From Klebsiella oxytoca NBRC 105695 (GTDB lineage: Bacteria; Pseudomonadota; Gammaproteobacteria; Enterobacterales; Enterobacteriaceae), in NCBI RefSeq assembly GCF_001598695.1, contig NZ_BCZK01000015.1, positions 1 through 64,000 of the forward strand: a stretch of DNA of 64,000 nucleotides, read 5' to 3'. Shown in pieces: positions 46,377-55,366 of the stretch. How positions within the stretch are numbered: position 1 is the stretch's first letter; each line of letters opens with the position of its first letter. The translations under genes and the position numbers were made by a program. The notes under the pieces were generated by a model, which ran no database searches, was not told where the DNA came from, and saw nothing but the letters and a program-made list of their open reading frames with translations.

Positions 46377-46697
46377 ATGAAGATTGCAATTTCACCCAGT
46401 ACGCCAGATTCACATCATGGTTCGCTAACCGCAGTTGAGAGTTTAAGAACATTGATGACCACAATGGGCATCAATAAATTCTCCGGGGTGAACGTACCAG
46501 AGCAGGAGTATATTCTTTATGTATTGAAAGAACATGAGCCTGAGGGGTTACTTACTCGTGAGTTAGCGGACAGGTGCGAAATGTCAATATATAAGGTCAG
46601 ACATTTACTACTGCCGTTAGAGAAGTATGGTCAGGTGATCAGAATAAAGGTTAACAAACATCATAAGTGGTATTTTTATAATAAACATATTGACTAA
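46377..46697 (+). CDS. PapI/FaeA-like fimbrial regulator
   Basis: A 106-residue protein whose C-terminal 65 residues form a winged helix of the FaeA/PapI type (QEYILYVLKEHEPEGLLTRELADRCEMSIYKVRHLLLPLEKYGQVIRI). PapI works with Lrp to set phase-variable pilus expression. AAGGAG lies eight bases before the ATG. It is divergent from the CadC-like gene. The nearest fimbrial operon lies about 22 kb to the left, across the peptide/fatty-acid cluster. Confidence 0.75.
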   Translation: MKIAISPSTPDSHHGSLTAVESLRTLMTTMGINKFSGVNVPEQEYILYVLKEHEPEGLLTRELADRCEMSIYKVRHLLLPLEKYGQVIRIKVNKHHKWYFYNKHID

Positions 46698-47462
46698 AGG
46701 TCATACTAACAAGAGGTTGTGATGTTTGCAATAAATATAGAAATCTTAGGCGTTTTTTGTTTTTTTTAAGGTTTTTTGAGAGTCGATATCTCGCAAATAA
46801 TAGAGAAAGTTCTTAATGCTGATATCTTTTTCTTACTCGTAACAAGTCATTTCGCTATTCAGAGGGTGATAAATTTTTATCAGCGATGATAGATAATTCT
46901 TAGAGGGTCATTTGAGCGAGGGACGATGATCGCAGGAGGGCTTTTTTTGTTGATGAAATGACACGCTTGTTTCTGATATGTTAAATTGGCGGCCGGGTTG
47001 TCAGATGAGCATAACGACGGAGCGCAATGAGCTAAGGATGCCGGTAGCAAAGGTAGAAAAATGAAAATCCCGATCCTGGCTCTTCTTTATGTACTTCGGT
47101 TGAGTGGCGCCCTCATTCCTGTTTTGGCGCTTGCTGACAAAATATCTATTTTCCCGGGAAGGGATGTTGATCATAGAAAACAAAATAATGTGATCCAGTT
47201 CAATAATATTTATCTGAGAATAGTGGTTGGTTGCTGCTTATATTGAGGAGCGAGGCTTATCACTCGATTAAGCGCAGGGAGTCGCTGATGTCCAATATAC
47301 TGGACTCACTTTGTTGTATATGACCGATATGTGAATTAACTGCGCCAACGTGCAGAGCAATTAGGGTGTTATTTGATATGAAATAATAAAATGGCTGCGT
47401 CAGTCACGTTACTGTAGGGCTAAATATTATGGTTATCAAACACTCGAATTGAGGGAGCACAA
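46698..47462. other. Non-coding region between the PapI-like gene and fucO
   Basis: 765 bases with no convincing gene. A 15-codon frame (MFAINIEILGVFCFF) starts at 46722, and an open frame of 61 codons at 47061 lacks family likeness and has poor coding character. The DNA is AT-rich and probably marks the right edge of the accessory island. GAGGGAGC at 47451-47458 is the fucO ribosome-binding site. Confidence 0.5.
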
Positions 47463-48614
47463 ATGGCTTACAGAATGATTTTAAACGAAACCTCTTATTT
47501 TGGCCCAGGTTCGATTCGTTGTATCGTAGATGAAGTTAAAAAACGCGGCTTCAAAAAAGCGCTGGTGGTCACGGATAAGGATCTGATTCGTTTTGATGTA
47601 GCCACCAGGGTGTTCGCTATCCTCGACGGCGCCGGATTGCCCTACAGCGTCTTTGATAAAGTGGTCCCGAATCCCACGATTGAGGTTGTGCAGCAGGGCG
47701 TAGAGGCGTTTAAACAGTCAGGCGCCGACTACCTGATCGCGATCGGCGGCGGCTCGCCGCAGGATACCTGTAAGGCAATAGGCATTATCATTAATAACCC
47801 CGAATTTGCCGACGTTCGCAGTCTCGAAGGCGGGGCGGATACGAAAAACGCCGCCGTACCGATGATTGCCATCCCAACGACCGCCGGTACCGCGGCGGAA
47901 GTCACCATCAACTACGTAATAACCGACGTACAGAATCGCCGCAAGTTTGTTTGCTACGACCCGCATGATATCCCGGTGGTAGCGATCATCGACGCCGAAA
48001 TGATGAGCAGCATGCCTGCCAGCCTGAAGGCGGCCACCGGCGTTGATGCCCTGACCCACGCCATTGAAGGCTATATCACTAAAGGCGCATGGGAATTAAC
48101 CGACATGCTGCATCTGAAGGCCATCGAGGTGATTGGCCGCTCGCTGCGCGCTTCCGTACAGGGCGACGCGCAGGGCGCGGAAGGGATGGCGCTGGGGCAA
48201 TATATTGCCGGGATGGGTTTCTCCAACGTCGGTCTGGGGCTGGTTCATGGTATGGCTCATCCGCTGGGCGCTTTTTACGGCACGCCGCACGGCGTGGCTA
48301 ATGCGGTGCTGCTGCCGCATATTATGGCTTATAACGCCGAATTTACCGGCGAGAAGTATCGCGACATCGCGGTTGCGCTTGGTAACAAGTCGGCGGCAAC
48401 CCTGCCGATTGCCGAAGCGCGTGCCGCGGCAATTGAGGCGGTGGCGCAGCTGAATCGCGACGTCAATATTCCGGCGCGCCTGCGCGACGTGGGAATGAAA
48501 GAAGAAGATATTGATGCTCTGGCCGCCGCGGCCCTGGCGGACGTGTGTACCGGCGGCAACCCGCGCGATACCAATCTGGAAGAGATTAAAGCGCTCTATC
48601 GGCAGATCTTCTAA
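47463..48614 (+). CDS. fucO: Lactaldehyde reductase / propanediol oxidoreductase FucO-like
   Basis: A 383-residue iron-dependent group III alcohol dehydrogenase that interconverts L-lactaldehyde and 1,2-propanediol. Motifs: IGGGSPQDTCKAIG for NAD binding, the IPTTAGTAAEVT block, and the metal ligands in GVDALTHAIEGYI, GLVHGMAHPLGAFYGTPHG. The sequence is close to E. coli FucO along its length. No other fuc genes are beside it, so it is an isolated copy, perhaps used for other aldehydes or diols. Confidence 0.88.
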   Translation: MAYRMILNETSYFGPGSIRCIVDEVKKRGFKKALVVTDKDLIRFDVATRVFAILDGAGLPYSVFDKVVPNPTIEVVQQGVEAFKQSGADYLIAIGGGSPQDTCKAIGIIINNPEFADVRSLEGGADTKNAAVPMIAIPTTAGTAAEVTINYVITDVQNRRKFVCYDPHDIPVVAIIDAEMMSSMPASLKAATGVDALTHAIEGYITKGAWELTDMLHLKAIEVIGRSLRASVQGDAQGAEGMALGQYIAGMGFSNVGLGLVHGMAHPLGAFYGTPHGVANAVLLPHIMAYNAEFTGEKYRDIAVALGNKSAATLPIAEARAAAIEAVAQLNRDVNIPARLRDVGMKEEDIDALAAAALADVCTGGNPRDTNLEEIKALYRQIF

Positions 48615-48625
48615 TTTGCCAATCA

Positions 48626-48662
48626 CAACGAAGCCGGTAAAGGTATCGGCTTCGTTGTTTAT
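48626..48662 (+). terminator. fucO terminator
   Basis: A perfect 11-bp stem (CAACGAAGCCG/CGGCTTCGTTG) with a 10-base loop is followed by TTTAT, 11 bases after the fucO stop. Confidence 0.8.
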
Positions 48663-48726
48663 CAAGGAACGTTTTCACAGGACGGGCAGAGCGTTAGCCT
48701 ACGCCCGGCACAATCATTTCCTCAGC

Positions 48727-49506
48727 TCACGGCGCCAGATACACCTGCGGAACGGCCGCATCGGGATGTTTGCCCGTGCTGACCTCCGCGCCGTACCAGC
48801 GGCTGATAATCGGCTGCTGGATCACCTCCTGCGGCGTGCCCTGAGCCACCAGTTTCCCCTGATGCAGCAGCAGAATCCGATCGGCCCATAGCGCTGCGAG
48901 GTTCAGATCGTGCAGTACCACGCAGACGTGCAGGCGGCGGCTGCGGGTCAGGCGTTTGAGCAGGCGCAGCAGGTGCTGCTGGTAATAGAGATCCAGCGCC
49001 GAAGTGGGTTCATCAAGGAACAGCCAGCCCTCGGGGGCGCCGTCGCGCCAAAGCTGCGCCAGGCAGCGGGCCAGCTGCACCCGCTGCTGCTCGCCGCCGG
49101 AGAGGGTAGGGTAGCGTCTTCCGGCCAGATGATCGCACCCGGTCTCTTTCATTACCTGGCAGATCATCTCCTGGTTTATCGCGCCGCCCCACGGCGAGCG
49201 CCCCATAGCGATAATCGTTTCTATCGGCCAGTCTGCGTGCAACTGGGTGCGTTGCAGCATCACCGCCCGGCGGCGCGAAAGCGTTTCTGCCGACCAGCTC
49301 TCCAGCGGTCGGCCTTCCACCACCCGTTGGCCCTCGTCGGGCGTTAAATAACCGGTCAACAGGCGCAGCAGGGTCGATTTACCGGCGCCGTTGGGGCCAA
49401 TCAATGCCGTCATCTCGCCGCCGTAAAGCTGGAGCGAAACATCATGAATAATCTGCCGGTTACTCAGACGCAGCGAAAGCGAACGCGCGCTATAGCGGTT
49501 ATCCAT
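48727..49506 (-). CDS. hmuV: Haem ABC transporter ATP-binding protein HmuV
   Basis: The ATPase of the haem importer (259 aa), with Walker A GPNGAGKSTLLRLL, signature LSGGEQQRVQLARCL, Walker B WLFLDEPTSALD, and H-loop LHDLNLA. It pairs with HmuU to drive haem from the periplasm into the cytosol. It overlaps hmuU by 8 bases and is the last gene of hmuRSTUV. No obvious terminator is seen before fucO on the opposite strand, other than the fucO hairpin. Confidence 0.95.
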   Translation of the reverse strand: MDNRYSARSLSLRLSNRQIIHDVSLQLYGGEMTALIGPNGAGKSTLLRLLTGYLTPDEGQRVVEGRPLESWSAETLSRRRAVMLQRTQLHADWPIETIIAMGRSPWGGAINQEMICQVMKETGCDHLAGRRYPTLSGGEQQRVQLARCLAQLWRDGAPEGWLFLDEPTSALDLYYQQHLLRLLKRLTRSRRLHVCVVLHDLNLAALWADRILLLHQGKLVAQGTPQEVIQQPIISRWYGAEVSTGKHPDAAVPQVYLAP

Positions 49507-50494
49507 GAGCCCCTTTCTCCCGACGAAAAATCAGCCACAGAAACCACGGCGCGCCGAGTACGCTGGTCAACAGCCCGACCGGCATCTCCGCAGGAGCGGC
49601 AACGGTGCGCGCCAGCGTGTCGGCCAGCAGCAGCAACATTGCGCCGCACAGTAGCGAACCGGGGACCAGGCCGCGGTGGTCCGGCCCCAGCCACATCCGC
49701 ATCAAATGCGGCACCACCAGTCCGATAAAACCGATAATGCCGCTGATGGCCACCGCCGACGCCACCAGCAATGCGCTGCACAGCAGCAGCAGCCGCTGCA
49801 GGGCGCGAACGTTGACGCCGAGATAGTGCGCCTCTTCATCGCCCAGCTGCAGCAGGTTGAGCCGCGAAGCCATCGCCCACACCACCAGCGAGGCCGGGAT
49901 CATCAGCGTGGCGGCCACCAGCAGCGTCGACCATTCCGCTTGCCCGAGGCTGCCCATCCCCCAGAGGGAAAGCTGGCGCAGCTGGGTATCATTGCTGATC
50001 CACGAAAGTACCCCGACCAGCGCGCCGCACAGGGCATTAATGGCGATGCCGACCAGCAGCAGGCGCGAAAGCGAGGCGTCGCCCGCCCGGCTGAGAATAA
50101 AAATTACCACCATCACCGCCATACTGCCGATAAACGCCGCCAGCATCGGGGCGTACAGCGCCACGAGCGCCGGCACCGACAGGGGCAGTACCAGCCAGCA
50201 GGCGACCGCCAGCGCCGCGCCGCTACTAATGCCTAGCAGCCCGGGGTCGGCGAGAGGGTTGCGAAACAGCCCCTGCATCACGCAGCCGGAAAGCGCCAGC
50301 GCGGCGCCGACCAGCAGCGCCAGCAGCACTCGCGGCAAACGAATGGTCAGCCAGATACTCCTCAGGATTTCATCGCCGGAGGGCAACAGGCTGGCTAATG
50401 GCAGGCGCATTGCGCCCAGGGTCGTGGCGAGCAGCGTCAGGACAATCAGCAGCAGCGTCATTAACCACAGATGACGGGCAGGGTGGGTGCGCAT
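49499..50494 (-). CDS. hmuU: Haem ABC transporter permease HmuU
   Basis: A 331-residue permease of the BtuC/FecCD type with about ten membrane helices and typical blocks RLPRVLLALLVGAALALSG, PLADPGLLGISSGAALA and GIIGFIGLVVPHLMR. It forms the haem channel with HmuV and receives substrate from HmuT. Its start overlaps the hmuT stop. Confidence 0.95.
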   Translation of the reverse strand: MRTHPARHLWLMTLLLIVLTLLATTLGAMRLPLASLLPSGDEILRSIWLTIRLPRVLLALLVGAALALSGCVMQGLFRNPLADPGLLGISSGAALAVACWLVLPLSVPALVALYAPMLAAFIGSMAVMVVIFILSRAGDASLSRLLLVGIAINALCGALVGVLSWISNDTQLRQLSLWGMGSLGQAEWSTLLVAATLMIPASLVVWAMASRLNLLQLGDEEAHYLGVNVRALQRLLLLCSALLVASAVAISGIIGFIGLVVPHLMRMWLGPDHRGLVPGSLLCGAMLLLLADTLARTVAAPAEMPVGLLTSVLGAPWFLWLIFRREKGAHG

Positions 50495-51312
50495 CAGGGC
50501 AGATGCTCCGCTTTTTGCCGTAACGCGAGCACCGCCTGCGGGGTACGCGGGCCAAAGCCGAGCAGGGCCATATCATCTATCACCAGCACCTGCTTATTGC
50601 GCCCCGCTGGCGTCTGCGCCAGTCCCGGCAGTTTCCAGAGCCCGGCTTCGCCGCCCATGCCTTTCAGCCCATCGGCGGAGATCACCACCAGGTCCGGTTT
50701 ACTGGCGATAACGCCCTCCTGCGACATGCTGCGATAATGGTCGAAGCTTTGCATGGCATTCTCTAACCCGGCCGCCCTGATTGCCCCATCCGCTGCGGTT
50801 TGTTTCCCGGCCACCATGGTATTCATGCCGCCGTGGCTGAGGATAAACAGCACCCGCTTGTTTACAGGCTGGGAAGGAATTTGCGCGATCTGCTGAAGAA
50901 GCTTGTGGCGCAGAGCTTTTCCTTCGCTCTGCTTACCGAGGGCGTCGGCAATCACGTCAATTTTTGCTTCGATTGCCGGAAGGTCGTAGCCGCCCGGCAC
51001 GTTGACGACCTTAACCTTATTCTCTGCCACCTTTTTCAGCACCAGCGAGGGCTGCGCCTGGGCGCTGGCCAGCACCAGCGTCGGGCGCAGGGAGAGGATG
51101 CCCTCGGCATTCAGCTGGCGGATATAACCCACATCCGGCAGGCTCTGCGCGGCGGCAGGCCAGGTGCTGGTGCTGTCTTTCGCCACCAGCTGCCGCTGGG
51201 CGTTGAGGGCGTAAACCACCTCCGTGACGTCGCCGCCGAGTGACACAATGCGCTCGGCGGCGGCGCTGGCCAACAGCGGGAGCGCCGCAAGCAATATCAG
51301 CCAGCGCTTCAT
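50494..51312 (-). CDS. hmuT: Periplasmic haem-binding protein HmuT
   Basis: The periplasmic carrier that delivers haem to HmuUV. It has a signal peptide (LILLAALPLLASAAA) and a cluster A-2 binding-protein fold (RIVSLGGDVTEVVYAL, GYDLPAIEAKIDVIADALG, DLVVISADGLKGMGG). I use ATG 51312, overlapping the hmuS stop (ATGA), instead of the upstream 51357, which would place 15 extra residues before the signal. Confidence 0.94.
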   Translation of the reverse strand: MKRWLILLAALPLLASAAAERIVSLGGDVTEVVYALNAQRQLVAKDSTSTWPAAAQSLPDVGYIRQLNAEGILSLRPTLVLASAQAQPSLVLKKVAENKVKVVNVPGGYDLPAIEAKIDVIADALGKQSEGKALRHKLLQQIAQIPSQPVNKRVLFILSHGGMNTMVAGKQTAADGAIRAAGLENAMQSFDHYRSMSQEGVIASKPDLVVISADGLKGMGGEAGLWKLPGLAQTPAGRNKQVLVIDDMALLGFGPRTPQAVLALRQKAEHLP

Positions 51313-52349
51313 GCGATGAGTCCTTCGGTAGTCAAACGATCGACCTGCGCACGCCACTGCGTCTGCTCCGGATGGCCTTCGCTGCGTTGACCGAACAGCT
51401 GTGCGATCTGCGTGCCGTCTTTGGCGAACAGCTCGACGCTGGTGACGTGGCCGTCAGAGGTCGGTTTGCGGGTCACCCAGATTTCATCCACGCTCTCCTC
51501 GCGCAGATGCAGGGTAAAAGCGGTGTTGAAGATATTCAGCCAGCCGCGCATCGGAGCGACTTTTTCCAGCGCGCCGGTGAAGATCTGCACGCAGCCGCGG
51601 TTGCCGACAAAAATCATGATCTCGTTGCCGTCCTGGCGGATGGTTTCCAGCAGGCCCGGCAGCGTCTGGTTGTCAATGCGGCAGGCGAGGTCGTCGCTGA
51701 CCAGGCGGAAAGCCTGCTGGCGCGACAGGTTATATTTTCTCAGCAGGCCGAAGAACTGGTGGACGTCGGTCATGGCGCGCCATTCGTTTTCCAGCGCCTC
51801 GCCGTCGGCGGAGTCGGCAAATTTCAGCGGATCGGCCTGGCGAATCGCCAGCGGGTCAGGCGATTGCTGCGTCTGCGCGACAATCAGCGCATCCCAGGCC
51901 GCCATGTCGGTATTTTCAGTGGTGTAAACCTTGAGCAGCGCGTCGCCGTGCGGATCAAAGAACTGGATGCTCTGGCGGCCGTTGTCGTTCAGGCGAAAAG
52001 CGCTGGCCCACTGGCTCAGAAACAGGCGCAGGTCGAGGGCGCGCGGATTGAGCACCAGTCCGGCGTGGCCGCTTAAATGCTGATGGGTAAATTCGCCGAC
52101 CTGTTCATGCACCGCGTATTCGTTGCGACAGATGCATTTGGTTTCCCCCACGGCTTCCAGTGCCGTCAGGATGGCGCGGGCGTCGTTCTGCAGACGTACG
52201 GCGTCGTAGCCCAGGCGGGCTTCGGTCAGCTCCGCTTCGCTAATCCCCATTTCGGCAGCGATATCGCGGGCGTATTTCGCGGAAGATTGCGCTTTCGTGG
52301 TCAGGTAGCGTTGCCACAGCGGGGCATGTTGCGGTTGGGTGTTTTGCAT
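51309..52349 (-). CDS. hmuS: Haem-degrading/trafficking protein HmuS
   Basis: A cytosolic 346-residue protein of the HemS/HmuS/ChuS family, built from two homologous halves, which takes up imported haem and may degrade it to release iron. Family blocks include GDVTSVE-like region HVTSVELFAKDG, CRNEYAVHEQVG, and FVGNRGCVQIFTGALEKVAPMRGWLNIF. It lies between the receptor gene and hmuT, in the usual order. Confidence 0.94.
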   Translation of the reverse strand: MQNTQPQHAPLWQRYLTTKAQSSAKYARDIAAEMGISEAELTEARLGYDAVRLQNDARAILTALEAVGETKCICRNEYAVHEQVGEFTHQHLSGHAGLVLNPRALDLRLFLSQWASAFRLNDNGRQSIQFFDPHGDALLKVYTTENTDMAAWDALIVAQTQQSPDPLAIRQADPLKFADSADGEALENEWRAMTDVHQFFGLLRKYNLSRQQAFRLVSDDLACRIDNQTLPGLLETIRQDGNEIMIFVGNRGCVQIFTGALEKVAPMRGWLNIFNTAFTLHLREESVDEIWVTRKPTSDGHVTSVELFAKDGTQIAQLFGQRSEGHPEQTQWRAQVDRLTTEGLIA

Positions 52350-52420
52350 AATTCACATCCTTCTCTACGATGAGTTTCCCCGGCGCGCGGCCGGGGAGCA
52401 GGTTTCTTATTATTGGCCGG

Positions 52421-54790
52421 TCAGAAATCGACGTTCACGCCCAACTGCCAGGTACGGCCAGGCATCACCGCCAGCGCTCTGTCGTTGGCGTCCTGATTCG
52501 TCGCCGTTTCGATATTGCGGCTGCTCAGATAATCCCAGTATTTACGATCGGTAATGTTGTAAACGCCGCCGTTCAGGCGCACGTTCTTCGCGACCTGCCA
52601 GTACGCGGTCCAGTCCAGCATGCCGTAGCCCGGAACGCGCATATATTCGTTGGTCGAATCGGTAATGGCGGAACCGGTGTTGGTATAGCTTTCACGGTTG
52701 GTGGCGGTGGCGCGCTTGCCCTTAACAAAGGTGGCGGTCAGCGCGGTGCCGTACACTTTTGCCGGATCGTCCCACGCCACGCCGACGATAGCCTTCATTG
52801 GCGCGACGCTATCGAGGTCAACGTACTTGTCGCCGCTGTAGCTGGATTTCGATTGCCCCTCGCTATAGCCGTAAGCGAGAGTGGCGCTCAGGCCGTTAAC
52901 CTCTTCAAACCAGGTGCCAAAGTTGAATTTAGCGCTGATTTCGCCGCCGTAGATATAGGCTTTATCGCGGTTTTCCGCCTGGTAAATGGTGTAGATGTTC
53001 GACGGAACGCTGGCGAACTGCAGCGGGTTATTGGCGCGGGTGTAGCGGGTATAGGCGATAAAGTTCTTATAGGTGTTATAGAACAGCGCGGTGCGCATGG
53101 TGATGCCTTCCGTCACTTCGCCTTTCATCCCCCACTCAACGTTATCGCTGGTTTCGGTTTTCAAATCGGTGTTGCCGATCAGCGCATACTGGGCGCGTCC
53201 GGCGTAGCTGGAGCCGAGGTTCCAGGAACCGTACAGCTGGCTGGCGTTAGGGAACTGCGCGCCGCGCTGATACTGCAGATAAGTCATCAGGCGCGGAGTG
53301 ATATCGTACTGCAAGACCAGCGACGGCAGCGCCTGAGTATCAGCGTTCTTACCGTACAGATTTGACACGTCGGAACCGGTCAGTACGCTGCTGTTGTTGG
53401 CCAAATCGGAGACGTTTTCCGGTTTGGTCGACTGATGCATCACACGAATGCCCGGGATCACCGCGAAGTTATGGCCGTCGAGATCGAAGTTAATTTTGTC
53501 CTGCAGGAAGCCCGCAACGATATAGCCGCGGCTATCGGCGTCCGGCTGCATAATCTGGCTATAAGCGCTTGGGGTTGGCGACTGGGTTAACGGCCGCTGG
53601 GTTTTCGTCGTGCTGGCGTTAAAACCGGCGCTCAGATCGTGGCGGCCAATTGATTTTGCCAGCGCGCTCTGAATACCCCAGGTGTCGGTGTCATAGTCGG
53701 AGCTCACCGTTTGCATCGCACGGGTGATGCTGTCCGGCATATAGGTCCAGTCGTGGGCCTCGGTATGCTGGTAGTAGACTTTAGTCGATACGCTGTCGAT
53801 ATAATCATTCATCGGCGTCCAGTCATCTTTCAGGCTCAGGCCCCAGCGACGGGTCTGACTGGTCTGGTTTGACGTGCCGATAACGCTGTTGCCGCTGGAG
53901 TCCCAGGCGTCGTAATGGGTGTGGTTCGTTTTATGGTAATAATCGAAGGTGCTGGTGAACTTATGCTCGTCATTGGGCTGCCAGATCCCGGAGGCCATAA
54001 AGGCGTCCGAGTGCCAGTTTGCCGGATAGGAATCAACGGTCCCGCTGTTATTTTCCGTCTCCTGACCGTCGCGACGGCTGTAGACGAAGATCCCGCGCAG
54101 GGTCTCGTCGCCGCCGGCAACGGTGACGCCGTTGTGCCAGCTGCGATCGGATGAGTCGTAGCCGCTGCGGTAGCCGAAGGCGCTGGTTTTGCCCGGATGC
54201 AGATAGTCATCCGCAGATTTCGGACGGAAAGAGACGTTGCCGCCGATGGCGCTGTTGGCGGTTTCTGTTGATGTCGCCCCGGACTGAATATCAATGCTGC
54301 CGTACATATAGGGGTCAATATAGTCGCGACCCATACCGAAGGTATTGAGGCCCGCGCGGCTGGCGTAGCTGCGTCCGGTGGCGTTCGGCTGGGCAATGCC
54401 GTCGACGTCGATCCCGACGCGGTTGCTCTCCATGCCGCGAATATTGTAGCCGGTATAGCCGCCGCGGTCGAAGCCGCTTTTGCCGTTGCCGGAACCGCCG
54501 CTGGCGCCGGTGGCGCTAATCAGCGGCTCGTAGCGCATGATCGAGCCAAAGTCGTTGGCCCCTTTATCCTGCAGCTCCTGAGCGCTGATCGAATGTTCGC
54601 TGCCCGCTTTCAGCAACGGCGCCGGCGCGGTAACGGTCATCCGTTCCGAGCTGTCATCAGTCGATGCGCTGCTGGTGGTTTTCGCGGTGGTATCAGCCGC
54701 CCCGGCGGAAGTCTGATAAATTGCTGTAAGCAAAGAAGTCACCAGCAGGCTTTTCTTGAACCATGCTGTTGATTGAGTGGAGTTATACAT
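52421..54790 (-). CDS. hmuR: TonB-dependent haem/haemoprotein receptor HmuR
   Basis: A 789-residue outer-membrane receptor of the haemoglobin/transferrin/lactoferrin type. After a signal peptide (SLLVTSLLTAIYQTSAGA) comes a TonB-box-like stretch (ERMTVTAPA), the plug (NIRGMESNRVGIDVDGI), and a 22-strand barrel ending in Phe (LGVNVDF). It is longer than the roughly 660-residue Yersinia HmuR and closer to HemR-like receptors. ATG 54790 is preferred to the GTG at 54799. A Fur box lies about 115 bases upstream. Confidence 0.88.
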   Translation of the reverse strand: MYNSTQSTAWFKKSLLVTSLLTAIYQTSAGAADTTAKTTSSASTDDSSERMTVTAPAPLLKAGSEHSISAQELQDKGANDFGSIMRYEPLISATGASGGSGNGKSGFDRGGYTGYNIRGMESNRVGIDVDGIAQPNATGRSYASRAGLNTFGMGRDYIDPYMYGSIDIQSGATSTETANSAIGGNVSFRPKSADDYLHPGKTSAFGYRSGYDSSDRSWHNGVTVAGGDETLRGIFVYSRRDGQETENNSGTVDSYPANWHSDAFMASGIWQPNDEHKFTSTFDYYHKTNHTHYDAWDSSGNSVIGTSNQTSQTRRWGLSLKDDWTPMNDYIDSVSTKVYYQHTEAHDWTYMPDSITRAMQTVSSDYDTDTWGIQSALAKSIGRHDLSAGFNASTTKTQRPLTQSPTPSAYSQIMQPDADSRGYIVAGFLQDKINFDLDGHNFAVIPGIRVMHQSTKPENVSDLANNSSVLTGSDVSNLYGKNADTQALPSLVLQYDITPRLMTYLQYQRGAQFPNASQLYGSWNLGSSYAGRAQYALIGNTDLKTETSDNVEWGMKGEVTEGITMRTALFYNTYKNFIAYTRYTRANNPLQFASVPSNIYTIYQAENRDKAYIYGGEISAKFNFGTWFEEVNGLSATLAYGYSEGQSKSSYSGDKYVDLDSVAPMKAIVGVAWDDPAKVYGTALTATFVKGKRATATNRESYTNTGSAITDSTNEYMRVPGYGMLDWTAYWQVAKNVRLNGGVYNITDRKYWDYLSSRNIETATNQDANDRALAVMPGRTWQLGVNVDF

Positions 54791-54904
54791 AGTAGCCACG
54801 CCTTAATCATTATTAGTATTGGCTCACGCGTTACTTCCAGAGTGCAGGTGTGTCCCGTTATTCCGTTACTGGACGTTTTTTCTCCATGCTTGTTGATTGC
54901 GAAT

Positions 54905-54923
54905 GGTAATGATAGGTATTATC
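54905..54923. promoter_or_regulatory. Fur box upstream of hmuR
   Basis: GGTAATGATAGGTATTATC matches 15 of 19 bases of the Fur consensus GATAATGATAATCATTATC. It lies in the divergent gap between hmuR and the SelT/W/H-like gene and should repress hmu expression when iron is plentiful. Confidence 0.8.
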
Positions 54924-55005
54924 GTTTGCAACAAAATAATCATGTATTCTTCAATTAATCTGCAAGTTGTTTACAATTTGCCCTTTTACTGACAGCGAGA
55001 AGCCG

Positions 55006-55290
55006 ATGAGCCACAAAGCCGCGATTACCATTACCTACTGTTCGCAGTGCAACTGGATGCTGCGCGCCAGCTGGATGGCCCAGGAGCTGCTGCACAGCTT
55101 TAGCACCGACATCGCTTCGGTCACGCTGGTGCCGGGGACCGGCGGGATCTTCGTGGTCGCCGTTGATGATGTGCAAATCTGGGAGCGCAAGCAGGACGGA
55201 GGTTTCCCCGATGCGGCGGAGCTCAAGCGCCGGGTACGCGATGTATGCTTCCCGGAAAAACCGCTGGGGCACCTGGACAAGCCGGCATAA
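55006..55290 (+). CDS. SelT/SelW/SelH-family (Rdx) protein
   Basis: A 94-residue thioredoxin-like protein of the Rdx family, with ITYCSQCNWMLRASWMAQELL holding a CxxC motif (Cys12, Cys15). Cysteine replaces the selenocysteine of eukaryotic relatives. Function is unknown beyond a presumed redox role. I start at ATG 55006, the family start, instead of 54967. It is divergent from hmuR, so the Fur box might also affect it. Confidence 0.85.
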   Translation: MSHKAAITITYCSQCNWMLRASWMAQELLHSFSTDIASVTLVPGTGGIFVVAVDDVQIWERKQDGGFPDAAELKRRVRDVCFPEKPLGHLDKPA

Positions 55291-55325
55291 TCCTCAGGGA
55301 GTATGGGGCTGCATCGCCCTCTCTG

Positions 55326-55348
55326 AATGTGTATTATGAATACATCTT
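55326..55348. promoter_or_regulatory. NsrR-like inverted repeat
   Basis: A 23-base imperfect palindrome with arms AATGTGTATTA and GAATACATCTT. The second arm read on the minus strand, AAGATGTATTC, fits the NsrR half-site AAGATGYATTT. It ends 19 bases before the start of the next gene, whose family is described as nitrous-oxide-stimulated promoter proteins. Confidence 0.55.
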
Positions 55349-55366
55349 TTTCGGGAGGAACAGGCG

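Noticed and set aside
46722-46769. 15-codon frame MFAINIEILGVFCFF after the PapI-like gene
   Set aside because: Too short and composed mostly of AT-rich codons; no downstream gene close enough for it to act as a leader peptide.
47061-47246. 61-codon open frame in the gap before fucO
   Set aside because: It starts with a hydrophobic stretch, but no family or coding bias is visible and it ends in an AT-rich non-coding region.
52370-53365. 331-codon open frame opposite hmuR
   Set aside because: A shadow of hmuR in the opposite strand with low-complexity Val/Gly/Ala content and no recognisable motif.
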